From: JADJOM01 sp046327715
GTDB lineage: Bacteria > Gemmatimonadota > Gemmatimonadetes > Gemmatimonadales > GWC2-71-9
Assembly: GCA_046327715.1 (NCBI GenBank)
Contig: JAXLXY010000016.1
Coordinates: forward strand, 1 to 64,000
DNA: 64,000 nt
Direction: 5' to 3'
Positions 49,768 to 60,709 of the stretch are shown piece after piece; position 1 is the stretch's first letter; every line of letters begins with the position of its first letter. A model generated the notes under the pieces. It had not been told where the DNA came from, did not search any database, and saw nothing but the letters and a program-made list of their open reading frames with translations. Made by a program: the position numbers and the translations under genes.

Positions 49768-50898
49768 ATGCCCCCCAAGTCCACCCCCGAGATGCGGGCC
49801 TTCCGCCAGCGCCTGATGCGCTGGTTCCGGCGCAAGGGCCGCGACCTCCCCTGGCGCCGCACCCGCGACCCGTACCAGGTGCTGGTGTCGGAGTTCATGC
49901 TGCAGCAGACCCAGGTGAGCCGGGTGACCGAATACTTCCCCCGCTTCCTGGACCGCTACCCCACCATCCACGCCCTGGCCAGCGCCCCGCCCCACCAGGT
50001 GCGCGAGGCCTGGGAGGGCCTCGGCTACTACCGCCGGGCCATGAACCTGCACCGGCTGGCGCAGGTGGTGGTGGCGGAGCGGGCCGGCGTGGTGCCGGAC
50101 GATCCCGAGGCGCTGCGGCGGCTGCCGGGCGTGGGTCGCTACACCGCCGGGGCAGTGGCGACCTTTGCGTTCGAGCAGGCGCATCCGGCGGTCGACACGA
50201 ACGTGGGACGGGTGATTGAGAGGGCGTTCCTGGCCCCGACGGGCAGGGCCCGGCGGCCGATGGGCGGGAAGCGGGAAACGGGAAAAGGGAAGAGAGAAAA
50301 GGGAAGAGGGAAGAGGGAAACGGGAAGCGGGAAGCAGGGGGCGGCGCGGGAGCACCGGATCTGGGAGATCGGCGCGCGGCTGCAGCCGCGGGCGGGGAAC
50401 GCGGCCTGGACCTTCAACCAGGCGATCATGGAGCTGGGCGCGCTGGTGTGCACGGCAAGGGTGGCGAGGTGCGAGGTGTGCCCGGTGCGGGCGGTGTGCC
50501 GGATGGGCAAGAGCGGGAAGCGGGAAGCGGGAAACGGGAAGCGGGAAGCGGGAAGCGGGAAGCGGGAAGCGGGAAGCGGGAAGCGGGAAGCGGGAAGCGG
50601 GAAGCGGGAAGCGGGAAGCGGGAAGCGGGAAGCGGGACGCGGGAAGCGGGAAGCGGGCAGCGGGACGCGGGAAGCGGGAAGCGGGAAGCGGGAAGCGGGA
50701 AGCGGGAAGCGGGAAGCGGGAAGCGGGAAGCGGGAAGCGGGAAGCGGGAAGCGGGAAGCGGGAAGCGGGCTCGGTCGTCGCGGGAGCGTGCTCGCGGTCG
50801 GCGCGTGGCCGCACAGGACCCTGGAGCCCGCCGCGCGGCGCACGCGCCTCCGCTGCGCCGCCCCCACGCCTCCCTCGCCTAACCGCATAACCGCCTAA
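49768..50898 (+). CDS. mutY: A/G-specific adenine glycosylase MutY with repeat-encoded insert and tail
   Basis: The product is 376 aa. The catalytic core is intact: E42 in 'SEFMLQQTQVSRV', helix-hairpin-helix 'LRRLPGVGRYTAGAVA' (118-131), D143 in 'AVDTNVGRV', and cluster cysteines C228-x6-C235-x2-C238-x5-C244. Residues 166-190 are a basic GKREKGR-type insert from 7-bp repeats, between the Asp helix and the helix that follows. After the cluster, the usual MutT-like C-terminal domain is missing. In its place residues 249-334 are a nearly perfect 7-residue repeat (GKREAGS) from a 257-bp array. The tail ends 'PNRITA', encoded by an 8-bp repeat that supplies the stop. MutY removes A opposite 8-oxoG. 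Without the MutT-like domain, 8-oxoG discrimination may be reduced. Confidence 0.9.
   Translation: MPPKSTPEMRAFRQRLMRWFRRKGRDLPWRRTRDPYQVLVSEFMLQQTQVSRVTEYFPRFLDRYPTIHALASAPPHQVREAWEGLGYYRRAMNLHRLAQVVVAERAGVVPDDPEALRRLPGVGRYTAGAVATFAFEQAHPAVDTNVGRVIERAFLAPTGRARRPMGGKRETGKGKREKGRGKRETGSGKQGAAREHRIWEIGARLQPRAGNAAWTFNQAIMELGALVCTARVARCEVCPVRAVCRMGKSGKREAGNGKREAGSGKREAGSGKREAGSGKREAGSGKREAGRGKREAGSGTREAGSGKREAGSGKREAGSGKREAGSGKREAGSGLGRRGSVLAVGAWPHRTLEPAARRTRLRCAAPTPPSPNRITA
50265..50336. repeat. in-gene 7-bp repeats, mutY site 1
   Basis: About ten GGGAAGC/GGGAAAC/GGGAAAA/GGGAAGA units, translated in frame within the glycosylase domain as GKRETGKGKREKGRGKRETG-like sequence. Confidence 0.9.
50514..50770. 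repeat. large in-gene 7-bp array, mutY site 2 (GGGAAGC)n
   Basis: About 36 tandem copies with only a few substitutions (two GGGACGC, one GGGCAGC, one GGGAAAC). This is the longest and most homogeneous array in the window, so it is the best candidate for recent expansion and length polymorphism. Three units equal 21 bp, that is seven codons. Confidence 0.95.
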
Positions 50899-50930
50899 CC
50901 GCCCAACCGCCCAACCGCCTACCCCCCCAC
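50876..50930. repeat. 8-bp array between convergent mutY and the CHAT gene
   Basis: AACCGCAT/AACCGCCT/AACCGCCC units. The first units encode the last mutY residues (PNRITA) and its TAA stop. Confidence 0.88.
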
Positions 50931-50934
50931 CCCC

Positions 50935-53900
50935 CTACCTCCCCCCCACCACCATGAACGGCGCCCAGTAACGCGGCGCCTCGAAGCCGGGGGTATTCCG
51001 CACGTCGACCTGGGCGCGGCGCAGCGCCTCAGCCGGCGTGGGCTGGTCGCGGTCGTCGAGCCAGTGGGCGTAGAAGCGCTGCATGAGGATGGCGGTGGCG
51101 TCGTCCGACACGCTCCACAGGCTCACCAGCAGCCGACGGGCGCCGCGGGCCAGGAAGGCGCGCTGCAGGCCCACGGTCCCCTCCGCCTGCGCCAGGTTCC
51201 CCAACCCGGTCTGGCACGCGCTCAGCACCACCAGCTCGGCGCCCAGCCGCAGTGATGGGTCGTCCAGCACCTCGCCCACGGTGAGCAGGCCATCGGCCAT
51301 GCTGTCGGCGGCCAGCGCCACGAAGGAATTCCGGGCCCGGCCCGCGGCGGCGTAGGCGTAGCCGTGGGTGGCCAGGTGCACCAGCGGCGCCCGCGCCATC
51401 CGCCGTCGCACCTCGGTCTCGGTGGCGGCGGCGCCGGTGAGGGCGCGGACCCCGACCCGGCGGGCCACGGAATCCCCCTCGACCGCCGCCGCGGGCAGCG
51501 GCCGAAGGGTGAGCGCCCCGCCGTCCGCGCCCCGCAGCGTCGGCATCCGCGGATCGCCCACCACCAATGCATCGCGGAAGCGCCGGGCCCGGGCCGCGCC
51601 GCCGGGTGCCGCCGGCCGGCGCTCCACCTCCGCCAGGCTCGCCAGCGATGGCGCCTGGCGCAGCGCCACCCGGAGGCCGAGCGCCGACTCGCCGAGCGGC
51701 AGGGCGCCGAAGGGGATCACGGTGAGCACGCCGTGCGGCACGATGACCAGCTCCGCCGGCACCCGCCCGCCCTCGCGCAGCTCGGCCGGGAGCAGCAGCG
51801 CCGCCAGCTCCGCGCCGATGCGCGCCGGGTCGCCGCCCGCGGCGGCGGCGGCGGCCACGCCGGTCCGCAGCCGTTCCTCGAGCGCCGGCGCCGCATCGCC
51901 GGCCAGCCGGGCGCCGACGTCCACCTGGTCCACGCCGAGCGCGGCGCGCCAGCGCGCGGCCAGCCGGGCCAGCGAGTCGGCACCCACCGCCACGCGGGTA
52001 GCCGTCAGCTGCACGCGGCCGGCCCGGCCCGGCAGCGGCCGCGCGTACCAGATGAGTAGGGTGTCCGCGGTGACGAGGTACGACAGCACCCCCGCCCCGC
52101 CGGCCGCCGCGGCGCCGACCAGCCGGCGCCCCTCCGCCGTCAGGTCCGCCCCGGCCCGGGCGGCCCGCGCCGTTCCCCGCATCAGGTCGAGCAGTGCCTG
52201 GGCGCGGCCCCGTTCCGCCGCCGCGAGCGACGCGAAGGCGGCGGGCTCCGCGCCCACGGTGCCACCGTGCTGCAGCCACGCCAGCTCCCATTCACCGGTG
52301 GGCAGGGTGGTGAGTTCCTGCACGCCGAGCCGGTAGTCATCGGCGCCGGCCTGGGCGCGGACCTGGGCGCGGAGCACGGCGGCGCTGTCGAGCAGCGCCA
52401 GGGCGCCGGGCAGGTCGGGCTGCGGCAGGCGGCGCATGGTGTAGGCGAGGTTGGCGAGGATGGCGGCGCTGGTCTCGATGGCGCCCCGGCTCCGCTGGAT
52501 GGCGGCCGCCTCACGCAGCGCGGCCAGGCCGGCGGTGCTGTTCCCGGCGCGGGTCTCCAGCCGTCCGATGGCGGAGAGGCTCCGCACCCGGTCGCTGGTG
52601 CGGCCGGTGGCGATGGCGCGCGCCAGCCCGCGCCGGTGCAGGGTCAGGGCGCTGTCGGATTGCCCCAGCCGCTCGTACAGGGTGGCGATGTCGCCCAGCA
52701 CCGAGGCCTCGTCCCACTGCCGCGCGCCGCGGGTGTAGCTCTCGAGGGCCGCGCGGAAGGCGGAGTCGGCGCCGGCCGCGTCGCCCCGGTCGCGGAGCAG
52801 GAGGCCGATCCGGTCGAGCGACTCCGACTCCGCCAGCGCGTCGCCGTCGGGATCGGAGGTGGTGTGGTCGCGCCGCCAGCGGGCCGCGTCGCGCCGGGCG
52901 CGGTGATATCCCAGCGCGCTGTCCCGGAGCCCGGCGGCCTCGAAGTCGTAGGCCAGGTCGCGGAGCACGAGCAGCTCGCCGCTGGTGCCCTCCTGCACCA
53001 TCCCGCGCGCCAGCCGGTGGTAACTGAGCGCGGAATCCACCTGGCCCATCTGCCGGAACACGCTGCCCAGGTGCCCGGTGGCGCGCGCCGCGTCGGCGCG
53101 ATGGCCCGTCCCCGCCCGGCCCCACGCCGCCACCGACGCCCGGTGATCGCGCACCGCCTCTTCGTAGCGGCCGGTGAGGGCGAGCGCGGTGCCCCGGGTG
53201 CCGTGCAGGGTGGCGAGGACCCGGGGCTCGACGTCGGGCGGCGCGATGGCGAGGCCGTGGGTGGCGGTGGCAATCACCGTGTCGAACTCGGCCCGCTCGA
53301 AGTGGATGCTGGCCACGGTCATCCAGATCAGCGCCTCCTCCCCCGGCACGCCCAGCCGCCGCCAGTCGGCGATCAGGCGGTGGCCCACGGCGAGCGCCGA
53401 ATCGAGCTGGCCGGCGTCGCGGTAGGTGGTGAGGATGTTGAGCCGGACGATGTTGCGGAGGCCCTGCGACCCGACCGCCTCGAACAGGCGGATGGCGGCC
53501 TCGAAGCTCGCGATGGCGGAGTCGAGCTGGCCCGCCGCGACCAGGCGCCGGCCGCGGTCGAGCCACGCGAACGCGGGCGGCGTCACGGTCGAGACGCCGG
53601 CCGCGGCCGCTGCCCGGTAGTGGACGCCCATCGAGTCGAGCCGGCCCTCGCGCTCGAACAGCGTGCCCAGCACCGAGTGCAGCACGCCGACCGGCTTGCG
53701 CGGCGCGCCGGCGGGAGAGGCCGCGATGGCGGCGCGATAGGCGGTGATCGCCGCGCCGGGGCGGCGCCGGGCATGCTCCACCATGCCGAGCCAGGCCAGG
53801 GCGCCGGCGGCGGTGGCACTGTCGGTCGTGGCGCGGGCCCGGGCCGCGAGCAGGGCCGCCGCGCTGTCGGGCTGGCCGGTGCCCGCGGCCCGCAGCGCGA

Positions 53901-54639
53901 GCGCCCCGCGGCGGGCCCAGATGAGGCTGTCGGGCGCCGCCGACTCCACGTACAGGTCGGCCAGCTGGCGCAGCGTCCGCGCCTCGGTGGCGGAATCGGC
54001 CGGGGCCGGCCCCGGGGCGAGCGCGGCCTCGAGGTAGGTGATGGCGCTGTCGGGCTGGCGGAGCAGGGCGTGCACCTCGCCCAGCTCGCGGTTGAGCCAG
54101 CGGACGTTGGCGGCGTGGCCCCGCGCGGTGTAGAGCGCCAGCGACTCGCGGTAGTGGACCAGGGCGGTGTCGCGGGCGCCGCGACGGCGCGCGAGGAAGC
54201 CCAGCCAGCGGCTGAACGCCGCCTGGTTGGCGCTGTCGCCGAGCGCCCGCGCGATGCCCAGCGCCTCGGTGAAGGCCGCCTGCGCGGAGTCGGGCCGGTC
54301 TGCCTCGAAGTGCGCGGAGCCGGCGCGGCCCCGGCTGGTGCCCGCCGCCGCCCGGCTGCCCGCCCGGTCGTAGAGTTCCCGGGCCAGGGTGAAGTGGACC
54401 ACGGCCGAATCGGGCTGTTTGAGGGCGCGGTGGATGTCGCCCAGGGCAAAGCGGATCCGGGCGAGGATGGCGGTGGAGTCGAGGGGGGCGTAGTACGCCA
54501 GCGCCTGGCGGCAGGTGTCGAGCGCCGCCGCCGGGGCGGCGCTGTCGGCTTGGGCCACGCAGCGGGTGAGCGGCGAGGGGGCCTGGGCGGCCAGCGCGGA
54601 CGGGCACAGCAGGACGAGGGCGAGAAGGCGCATCCGCAT
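50935..54639 (-). CDS. CHAT-domain (caspase-like) protein with TPR repeats
   Basis: The product is 1,234 aa with an N-terminal signal peptide ('LLALVLLCPSALAAQ'). Residues 30-830 are a long run of TPR repeats. Residues about 880-1,230 form a CHAT peptidase domain, with His in 'LVHLATHGYAYA' (about 1,090) and catalytic Cys in 'VVLSACQTGLGNL' (about 1,139), then 'GTVGLQRAFLARGARRLLVSLWSV'. CHAT proteins are caspase relatives, and some act as proteases in defence against phages or in cell death. The signal peptide here implies a periplasmic or exported role, unlike the CRISPR-linked CHAT enzymes. It has no obvious operon partner. Confidence 0.88.
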   Translation of the reverse strand: MRMRLLALVLLCPSALAAQAPSPLTRCVAQADSAAPAAALDTCRQALAYYAPLDSTAILARIRFALGDIHRALKQPDSAVVHFTLARELYDRAGSRAAAGTSRGRAGSAHFEADRPDSAQAAFTEALGIARALGDSANQAAFSRWLGFLARRRGARDTALVHYRESLALYTARGHAANVRWLNRELGEVHALLRQPDSAITYLEAALAPGPAPADSATEARTLRQLADLYVESAAPDSLIWARRGALALRAAGTGQPDSAAALLAARARATTDSATAAGALAWLGMVEHARRRPGAAITAYRAAIAASPAGAPRKPVGVLHSVLGTLFEREGRLDSMGVHYRAAAAAGVSTVTPPAFAWLDRGRRLVAAGQLDSAIASFEAAIRLFEAVGSQGLRNIVRLNILTTYRDAGQLDSALAVGHRLIADWRRLGVPGEEALIWMTVASIHFERAEFDTVIATATHGLAIAPPDVEPRVLATLHGTRGTALALTGRYEEAVRDHRASVAAWGRAGTGHRADAARATGHLGSVFRQMGQVDSALSYHRLARGMVQEGTSGELLVLRDLAYDFEAAGLRDSALGYHRARRDAARWRRDHTTSDPDGDALAESESLDRIGLLLRDRGDAAGADSAFRAALESYTRGARQWDEASVLGDIATLYERLGQSDSALTLHRRGLARAIATGRTSDRVRSLSAIGRLETRAGNSTAGLAALREAAAIQRSRGAIETSAAILANLAYTMRRLPQPDLPGALALLDSAAVLRAQVRAQAGADDYRLGVQELTTLPTGEWELAWLQHGGTVGAEPAAFASLAAAERGRAQALLDLMRGTARAARAGADLTAEGRRLVGAAAAGGAGVLSYLVTADTLLIWYARPLPGRAGRVQLTATRVAVGADSLARLAARWRAALGVDQVDVGARLAGDAAPALEERLRTGVAAAAAAGGDPARIGAELAALLLPAELREGGRVPAELVIVPHGVLTVIPFGALPLGESALGLRVALRQAPSLASLAEVERRPAAPGGAARARRFRDALVVGDPRMPTLRGADGGALTLRPLPAAAVEGDSVARRVGVRALTGAAATETEVRRRMARAPLVHLATHGYAYAAAGRARNSFVALAADSMADGLLTVGEVLDDPSLRLGAELVVLSACQTGLGNLAQAEGTVGLQRAFLARGARRLLVSLWSVSDDATAILMQRFYAHWLDDRDQPTPAEALRRAQVDVRNTPGFEAPRYWAPFMVVGGR

Positions 54640-54715
54640 GGGGTGAAGGTACGCGGGAGATGCGCGAGCGGGAGGGAGTGGCACAGGGGGCTTCAAGGGG
54701 GAGGGGGAACTGCGG

Positions 54716-54950
54716 GGAAGAGGGAAGAGGGAAGCGGGAAGCGGGAAGCGGGAAACGGCGAAGCCGCGACCCGGGGGCGAGGGAGTGCGGGAAGCGGGCC
54801 CCCCCGTCTGTCATTCCGAGGAAGCGCAGCGACCGAGGAATCCCTGCGGGTCCGGCTCGGACTTCGAGGGATCCCTCGCTGCGCTCGGGATGACGGACGG
54901 GAGAACCGAACCGCCGAACCGTCTAACCGCCGACCCGCCTTACCGCTTGA
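54716..54950. repeat. composite repeat block: 7-bp array, partial ~55-bp element, ~85-bp inverted repeat, 8-bp units
   Basis: All four repeat families occur side by side: GGGAAGA/GGGAAGC (54716-54760), the 55-bp element's right half (54766-54792), an inverted-repeat copy (54810-54894) and AACCGNC units (54900-54950). It ends exactly at the padR promoter. Confidence 0.85.
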
Positions 54951-54975
54951 CGCCCCGCCCCCCGCACCATAGCTT
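54947..54975 (+). promoter_or_regulatory. padR-permease promoter
   Basis: -35 TTGACG (54947-54952), 17-bp spacer, -10 TAGCTT (54970-54975), 29 bp before the padR ATG. Confidence 0.75.
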
Positions 54976-55004
54976 GGCTTCCACTCACCAGGTTAGGGGA
55001 AAGC

Positions 55005-55337
55005 ATGGCCCGGCAGCCCACCGACCTCATGCACGGCACGCTCGACGTGCTGGTGCTCAAGATCCTCTCCTGGCACCCCGCCCACGGGTACAGCATCGCC
55101 CGCGAGATCGAGCAGCGGAGCGACGGGGTGTTCGCCATCGAGGACGCGGCGCTCTACAAGGCGCTGCACCGGCTGGAGGCGGCCGGCGCCATCGCGGCGG
55201 AATGGGGCGTCTCGGAGAACAACCGCCGGGCCCGGTACTACACGCTCACCCCCGCGGGCCGGAAGGAACTCCGGGCCGAGACGCACACCTGGCGAGCCTA
55301 CGTCGCAGCGGTGAGCGGCGTGCTCGAGCTGGCGTGA
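55005..55337 (+). CDS. PadR-family transcriptional regulator
   Basis: The product is 110 aa, preceded by AGGGGAAAG. It is a winged helix of the PadR type: 'LMHGTLDVLVLKILSWHPAHGYSIAREIEQRS', 'DAALYKALHRLEAAGAIAAEWG', 'RRARYYTLTPAGRKEL'. It lies 10 bp from the permease gene. PadR-ADOP pairs are a hallmark of Acidobacteriota and Gemmatimonadota. It probably represses this operon, sensing a small molecule or antibiotic. Confidence 0.93.
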   Translation: MARQPTDLMHGTLDVLVLKILSWHPAHGYSIAREIEQRSDGVFAIEDAALYKALHRLEAAGAIAAEWGVSENNRRARYYTLTPAGRKELRAETHTWRAYVAAVSGVLELA

Positions 55338-55347
55338 GGAGGGCGCC

Positions 55348-57993
55348 ATGAGCCTGCACTGGCCGCGCCGCGCGTTCCGGCTCCCCTGGCGCAAGCCGGA
55401 CGAGATCGACGCCGAGCTCGATGAGGAGTTCGCCTTCCACCTGGAGGCGCGCGCCCGCGAGCTGGTGGCCGGCGGGATGGCGCCGGCCGCGGCGCGGGAG
55501 GAGGCGCGGCGGCGCTTCGGCGACCTGGACGGCGCCCGGGCCTACATCCGCGCGGTGGACCGCGGCTCGGCCCGCGAGGCGCGCCGCCGCGACTGGTGGA
55601 CAGGCTGGCGGCAGGATGCGCGGTTCGCGACGCGGCAGCTGGTCCGCAACCCCGGCTTCACCCTCATCGCCATCCTGACGATCGGGCTGGGCGTGGGCGC
55701 CAACACGGCGATCTTCAGCGCGGTGCACCGCCTGCTGCTGGACCCGCTGCCCTTCCCCGGCGGCGACCGGCTGGTGGCGCTGCTGGAGTCGAGCCAGAAG
55801 ACCGGCACCATGATCTCGCCCTTCGCGGAGGTGCTGGGCCACTGGCGGCGGGAGGCGCGCACCCTCGAGGGCATCGAGCTCTTCGGCGAGCGCGAGGTGG
55901 CGGTGGGCGAACCGGGCGCGGAGCCGGAACGGCTCGGCGCCGCGCTCATCTCCCCGACCCTGCCCCGCTTCCTCGGCCTCACCCTGCCGCTCGGCCGCGG
56001 CTTCTCGCCGGAGGAGGCGGTGGCGCACGGGCCCCGGGTGGTGATCCTGGGCCATGGCCTGTGGCAGCGCCGCTTCGGCGGCCGGCGCGACGTGCTGGGA
56101 CAGACGCTCCCCATCGAGGGGGAGTCCTACACGGTGGTCGGCGTGATGCCGCCGGACCTCAGCCTCCCCTTCATGCAGCCGGGCCCGGCACGGCAGCTGT
56201 GGCTGCCGCTGCCGCCCCCGGCCGCCGACGACCGTCCCCAGGCGATGGCCCGGCTGCGCCCCGGGGTGACGCCCGCGATGGCCAGCGCCGAGCTGGCCCG
56301 CATCGAGGACGCGCACGCCGACGGCGGGTCGCGGATCATCGACTTCCGGGGCACCGCGGTCCGACCCCAGGCGTTCATGCCGGACGCACTGCAGCAGGGG
56401 CTGTTGATCCTCTTCGGCGTGGTGGGCGTGGTGCTGCTCATCGCCTGCGCCAACGTGGCCAACCTGCTGCTGGCACGGGCCGCCACCCGCAGCCACGAGT
56501 TCGCGGTGCGCACCGCGCTGGGCGCCGGCCGCGGGCGGCTGGTGCGCCAGCTGCTCACCGAGAGTACCCTGCTCGCGCTGCTGGGCGGCGGGCTCGGCGT
56601 GGCGCTGGCGTGGCAGGGGCTCGCGCTGCTGCGGGCCGCGCGGCCCGCGATGCTGAGCCCGCTCGACGACGTGCGCATCGCGCCGGTGGCGCTGCTGTGG
56701 AGCCTCGGGCTCACCCTGCTCACCGGGCTGGTGTTCGGCCTGGCCCCGGCGCTGCTGGCCACCGACCGCCAGCTGGCCGACCCGCTGCGGCTCTCGACCG
56801 GCAGCACCCGCCGCGGCTCGTCCCGGGTCCGCGCCGCGCTGGTGATCGGCGAGGTGGCGCTGTCGGTGGCGCTGCTGGTGGGCGCGGGGCTGCTGGTGCG
56901 CACCCTCGGCGAGCTGCAGCGGATCGACCTGGGCTACCAGCCCGCTGGGATCACCGCGGTGACCCTCACCCTGCCGCCGGGTGTGCCGGGCGCCGCCAGT
57001 TCACCGCTCGACCCGCTGCTCGAGGGATTGCGGCAGCGGGTCGAGGCGCTGCCCGGGGTGCAGGGGGTGGCCTTCGCGTCGGGGCTCCCGCCCCAGAGCG
57101 GGATCGCCATGGGGGTGCTCGAGATCGAGGGCACCCCGCCCGCCGGCGACGCGGCGCCGCGCGCCCTGGGCTTCACCAGCGTGGACCCGGAGTTCTTCCA
57201 GGTCCTGGGCCTGCCGCTCCGCGCCGGGCGGCCCTTCACCCGGGCCGCCGGCCTCCCCGAGATGGTGATCAACGCCGCCATGGCCGAGCAGTACTGGCCC
57301 GGCGAGGACCCGGTGGGCCGCCGGTTCCGGATCGGCGAGCGCGGCAACTGGCTCACCGTGGTGGGGGTGGTGCCCGATGTCCGGGTACCGGTCAGCGGCA
57401 GCCAGCTCGGTGCCCTGCAGGTCTACTCGGCGCGGGAGAGCGCGGCGGAAGACTATGGGCAGGTGCACCTGGTGCTCCGGGCGGCCGATGGCGCCGCGCT
57501 CGCCCCGGCGCTCCGGGCCGCGGTCGCGGCGGCCGGGGGCGGCATCCGCCTGCGCAGCATCGAGGCGATGCCGGCGCGCCTCGACACGGTGCTGGCGGGG
57601 CCGCGCTTCACCATGCGGCTGTTCGCGGGCTTCGCGCTGCTCGCGCTGGTACTGGCGACGATCGGGCTCTACGGCGTGGTGAGCTACTCGGTGAGCCAGC
57701 GCACCCGGGAGATCGGGGTGCGGGTGGCGCTCGGCGCCAGCCGCGCGTCGGTGCTCGGCATGGTCCTGCTGCAGGCGCTGGGCCTGGCCGCGGGCGGGGT
57801 GGCGCTCGGCTGGCTGGCCGCCGCTGCCGGCACCCGCGCCATGGCGGGGATGCTCTACGGCGTGAGCCCGCTCGACCCGCTCACCTTCGGTGCGGTGGCA
57901 CTGGGGCTGGTGGGCGTGGCGCTGCTGGCGGCGTGGGTCCCCGCCCGCCGGGCGCTGCTGGTGGATCCGGTGGTGGCGCTCAAGGGGGAGTGA
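55348..57993 (+). CDS. ADOP-type (MacB/FtsX-like) orphan ABC permease
   Basis: The product is 881 aa. The N-terminal 90 residues carry the ADOP leader ('EIDAELDEEFAFHLEARARELVAGG', 'EEARRRFGDLDGA'). Two FtsX/MacB permease units follow, each with a periplasmic core domain. Helices lie at about 105-130, 350-375, 395-455, 500-520, 755-790 and 805-870 ('MRLFAGFALLALVLATIGLYGVVSYSVSQRTREIGVRVALG'). No ATPase domain is present. These fused permeases are thought to export peptides, lipids or drugs with an ATPase encoded elsewhere, or to act as mechanotransducers. Confidence 0.93.
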   Translation: MSLHWPRRAFRLPWRKPDEIDAELDEEFAFHLEARARELVAGGMAPAAAREEARRRFGDLDGARAYIRAVDRGSAREARRRDWWTGWRQDARFATRQLVRNPGFTLIAILTIGLGVGANTAIFSAVHRLLLDPLPFPGGDRLVALLESSQKTGTMISPFAEVLGHWRREARTLEGIELFGEREVAVGEPGAEPERLGAALISPTLPRFLGLTLPLGRGFSPEEAVAHGPRVVILGHGLWQRRFGGRRDVLGQTLPIEGESYTVVGVMPPDLSLPFMQPGPARQLWLPLPPPAADDRPQAMARLRPGVTPAMASAELARIEDAHADGGSRIIDFRGTAVRPQAFMPDALQQGLLILFGVVGVVLLIACANVANLLLARAATRSHEFAVRTALGAGRGRLVRQLLTESTLLALLGGGLGVALAWQGLALLRAARPAMLSPLDDVRIAPVALLWSLGLTLLTGLVFGLAPALLATDRQLADPLRLSTGSTRRGSSRVRAALVIGEVALSVALLVGAGLLVRTLGELQRIDLGYQPAGITAVTLTLPPGVPGAASSPLDPLLEGLRQRVEALPGVQGVAFASGLPPQSGIAMGVLEIEGTPPAGDAAPRALGFTSVDPEFFQVLGLPLRAGRPFTRAAGLPEMVINAAMAEQYWPGEDPVGRRFRIGERGNWLTVVGVVPDVRVPVSGSQLGALQVYSARESAAEDYGQVHLVLRAADGAALAPALRAAVAAAGGGIRLRSIEAMPARLDTVLAGPRFTMRLFAGFALLALVLATIGLYGVVSYSVSQRTREIGVRVALGASRASVLGMVLLQALGLAAGGVALGWLAAAAGTRAMAGMLYGVSPLDPLTFGAVALGLVGVALLAAWVPARRALLVDPVVALKGE

Positions 57994-58006
57994 GGGGGAG
58001 CTTGGG

Positions 58007-58268
58007 GATGGGGGAAGGGGGAAAAGGGAAGCGGGAAGCGGGAAGAGGGAAGAGGGAAGAGGGAAGAGGGGCCACCCCCCGGTCTGTCATTCCGAGGGAG
58101 CGGAGCGACCGAGGCAACCCGGCGGGCCAGGCGCGGACTTCGAGGGATCCCTCGGGCCTTCGGCCCTCGGGATGACAGGCGATGGTCGGCGCCGCCCTCG
58201 CGCCTCGGTCACCCAACCGCCCAACCGTCCAACCGTCCAACCGTCTAACCGTCCAACCGCCGTACCGC
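58007..58268. repeat. composite repeat block: 7-bp array, ~85-bp inverted repeat, 8-bp array
   Basis: 7-bp units 58007-58073, inverted repeat 58086-58177 and 8-bp AACCGTCC/AACCGCCC units 58207-58268 occur in this order. The order is the same as at 54716-54950. A TATCTT box (58269) follows directly, 12 bp before the kinase start. Confidence 0.85.
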
Positions 58269-58286
58269 TATCTTTTCCCCCCACCG

Positions 58287-60602
<2,316 letters not shown>

Positions 60603-60609
60603 TCCCTCC

Positions 60610-60638
60610 TTGCGGGGGCCTCCTCCGGGCGGTATCTC
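60610..60638 (+). promoter_or_regulatory. promoter of the oxidoreductase operon
   Basis: -35 TTGCGG (60610-60615), 17-bp spacer, -10 TATCTC (60633-60638), 72 bp before the ATG of the first gene. Confidence 0.5.
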
Positions 60639-60709
60639 AAGGCGTCCTGCCGCAGGTTCGCACCACCGTCCCACGCTCCAGCGCACTGCTCCCCTCGCGA
60701 GGGTTACCC

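Noticed and set aside
50514..50770. CRISPR array
   Set aside because: The repeats are contiguous 7-mers without spacers and there are no cas genes in the window.
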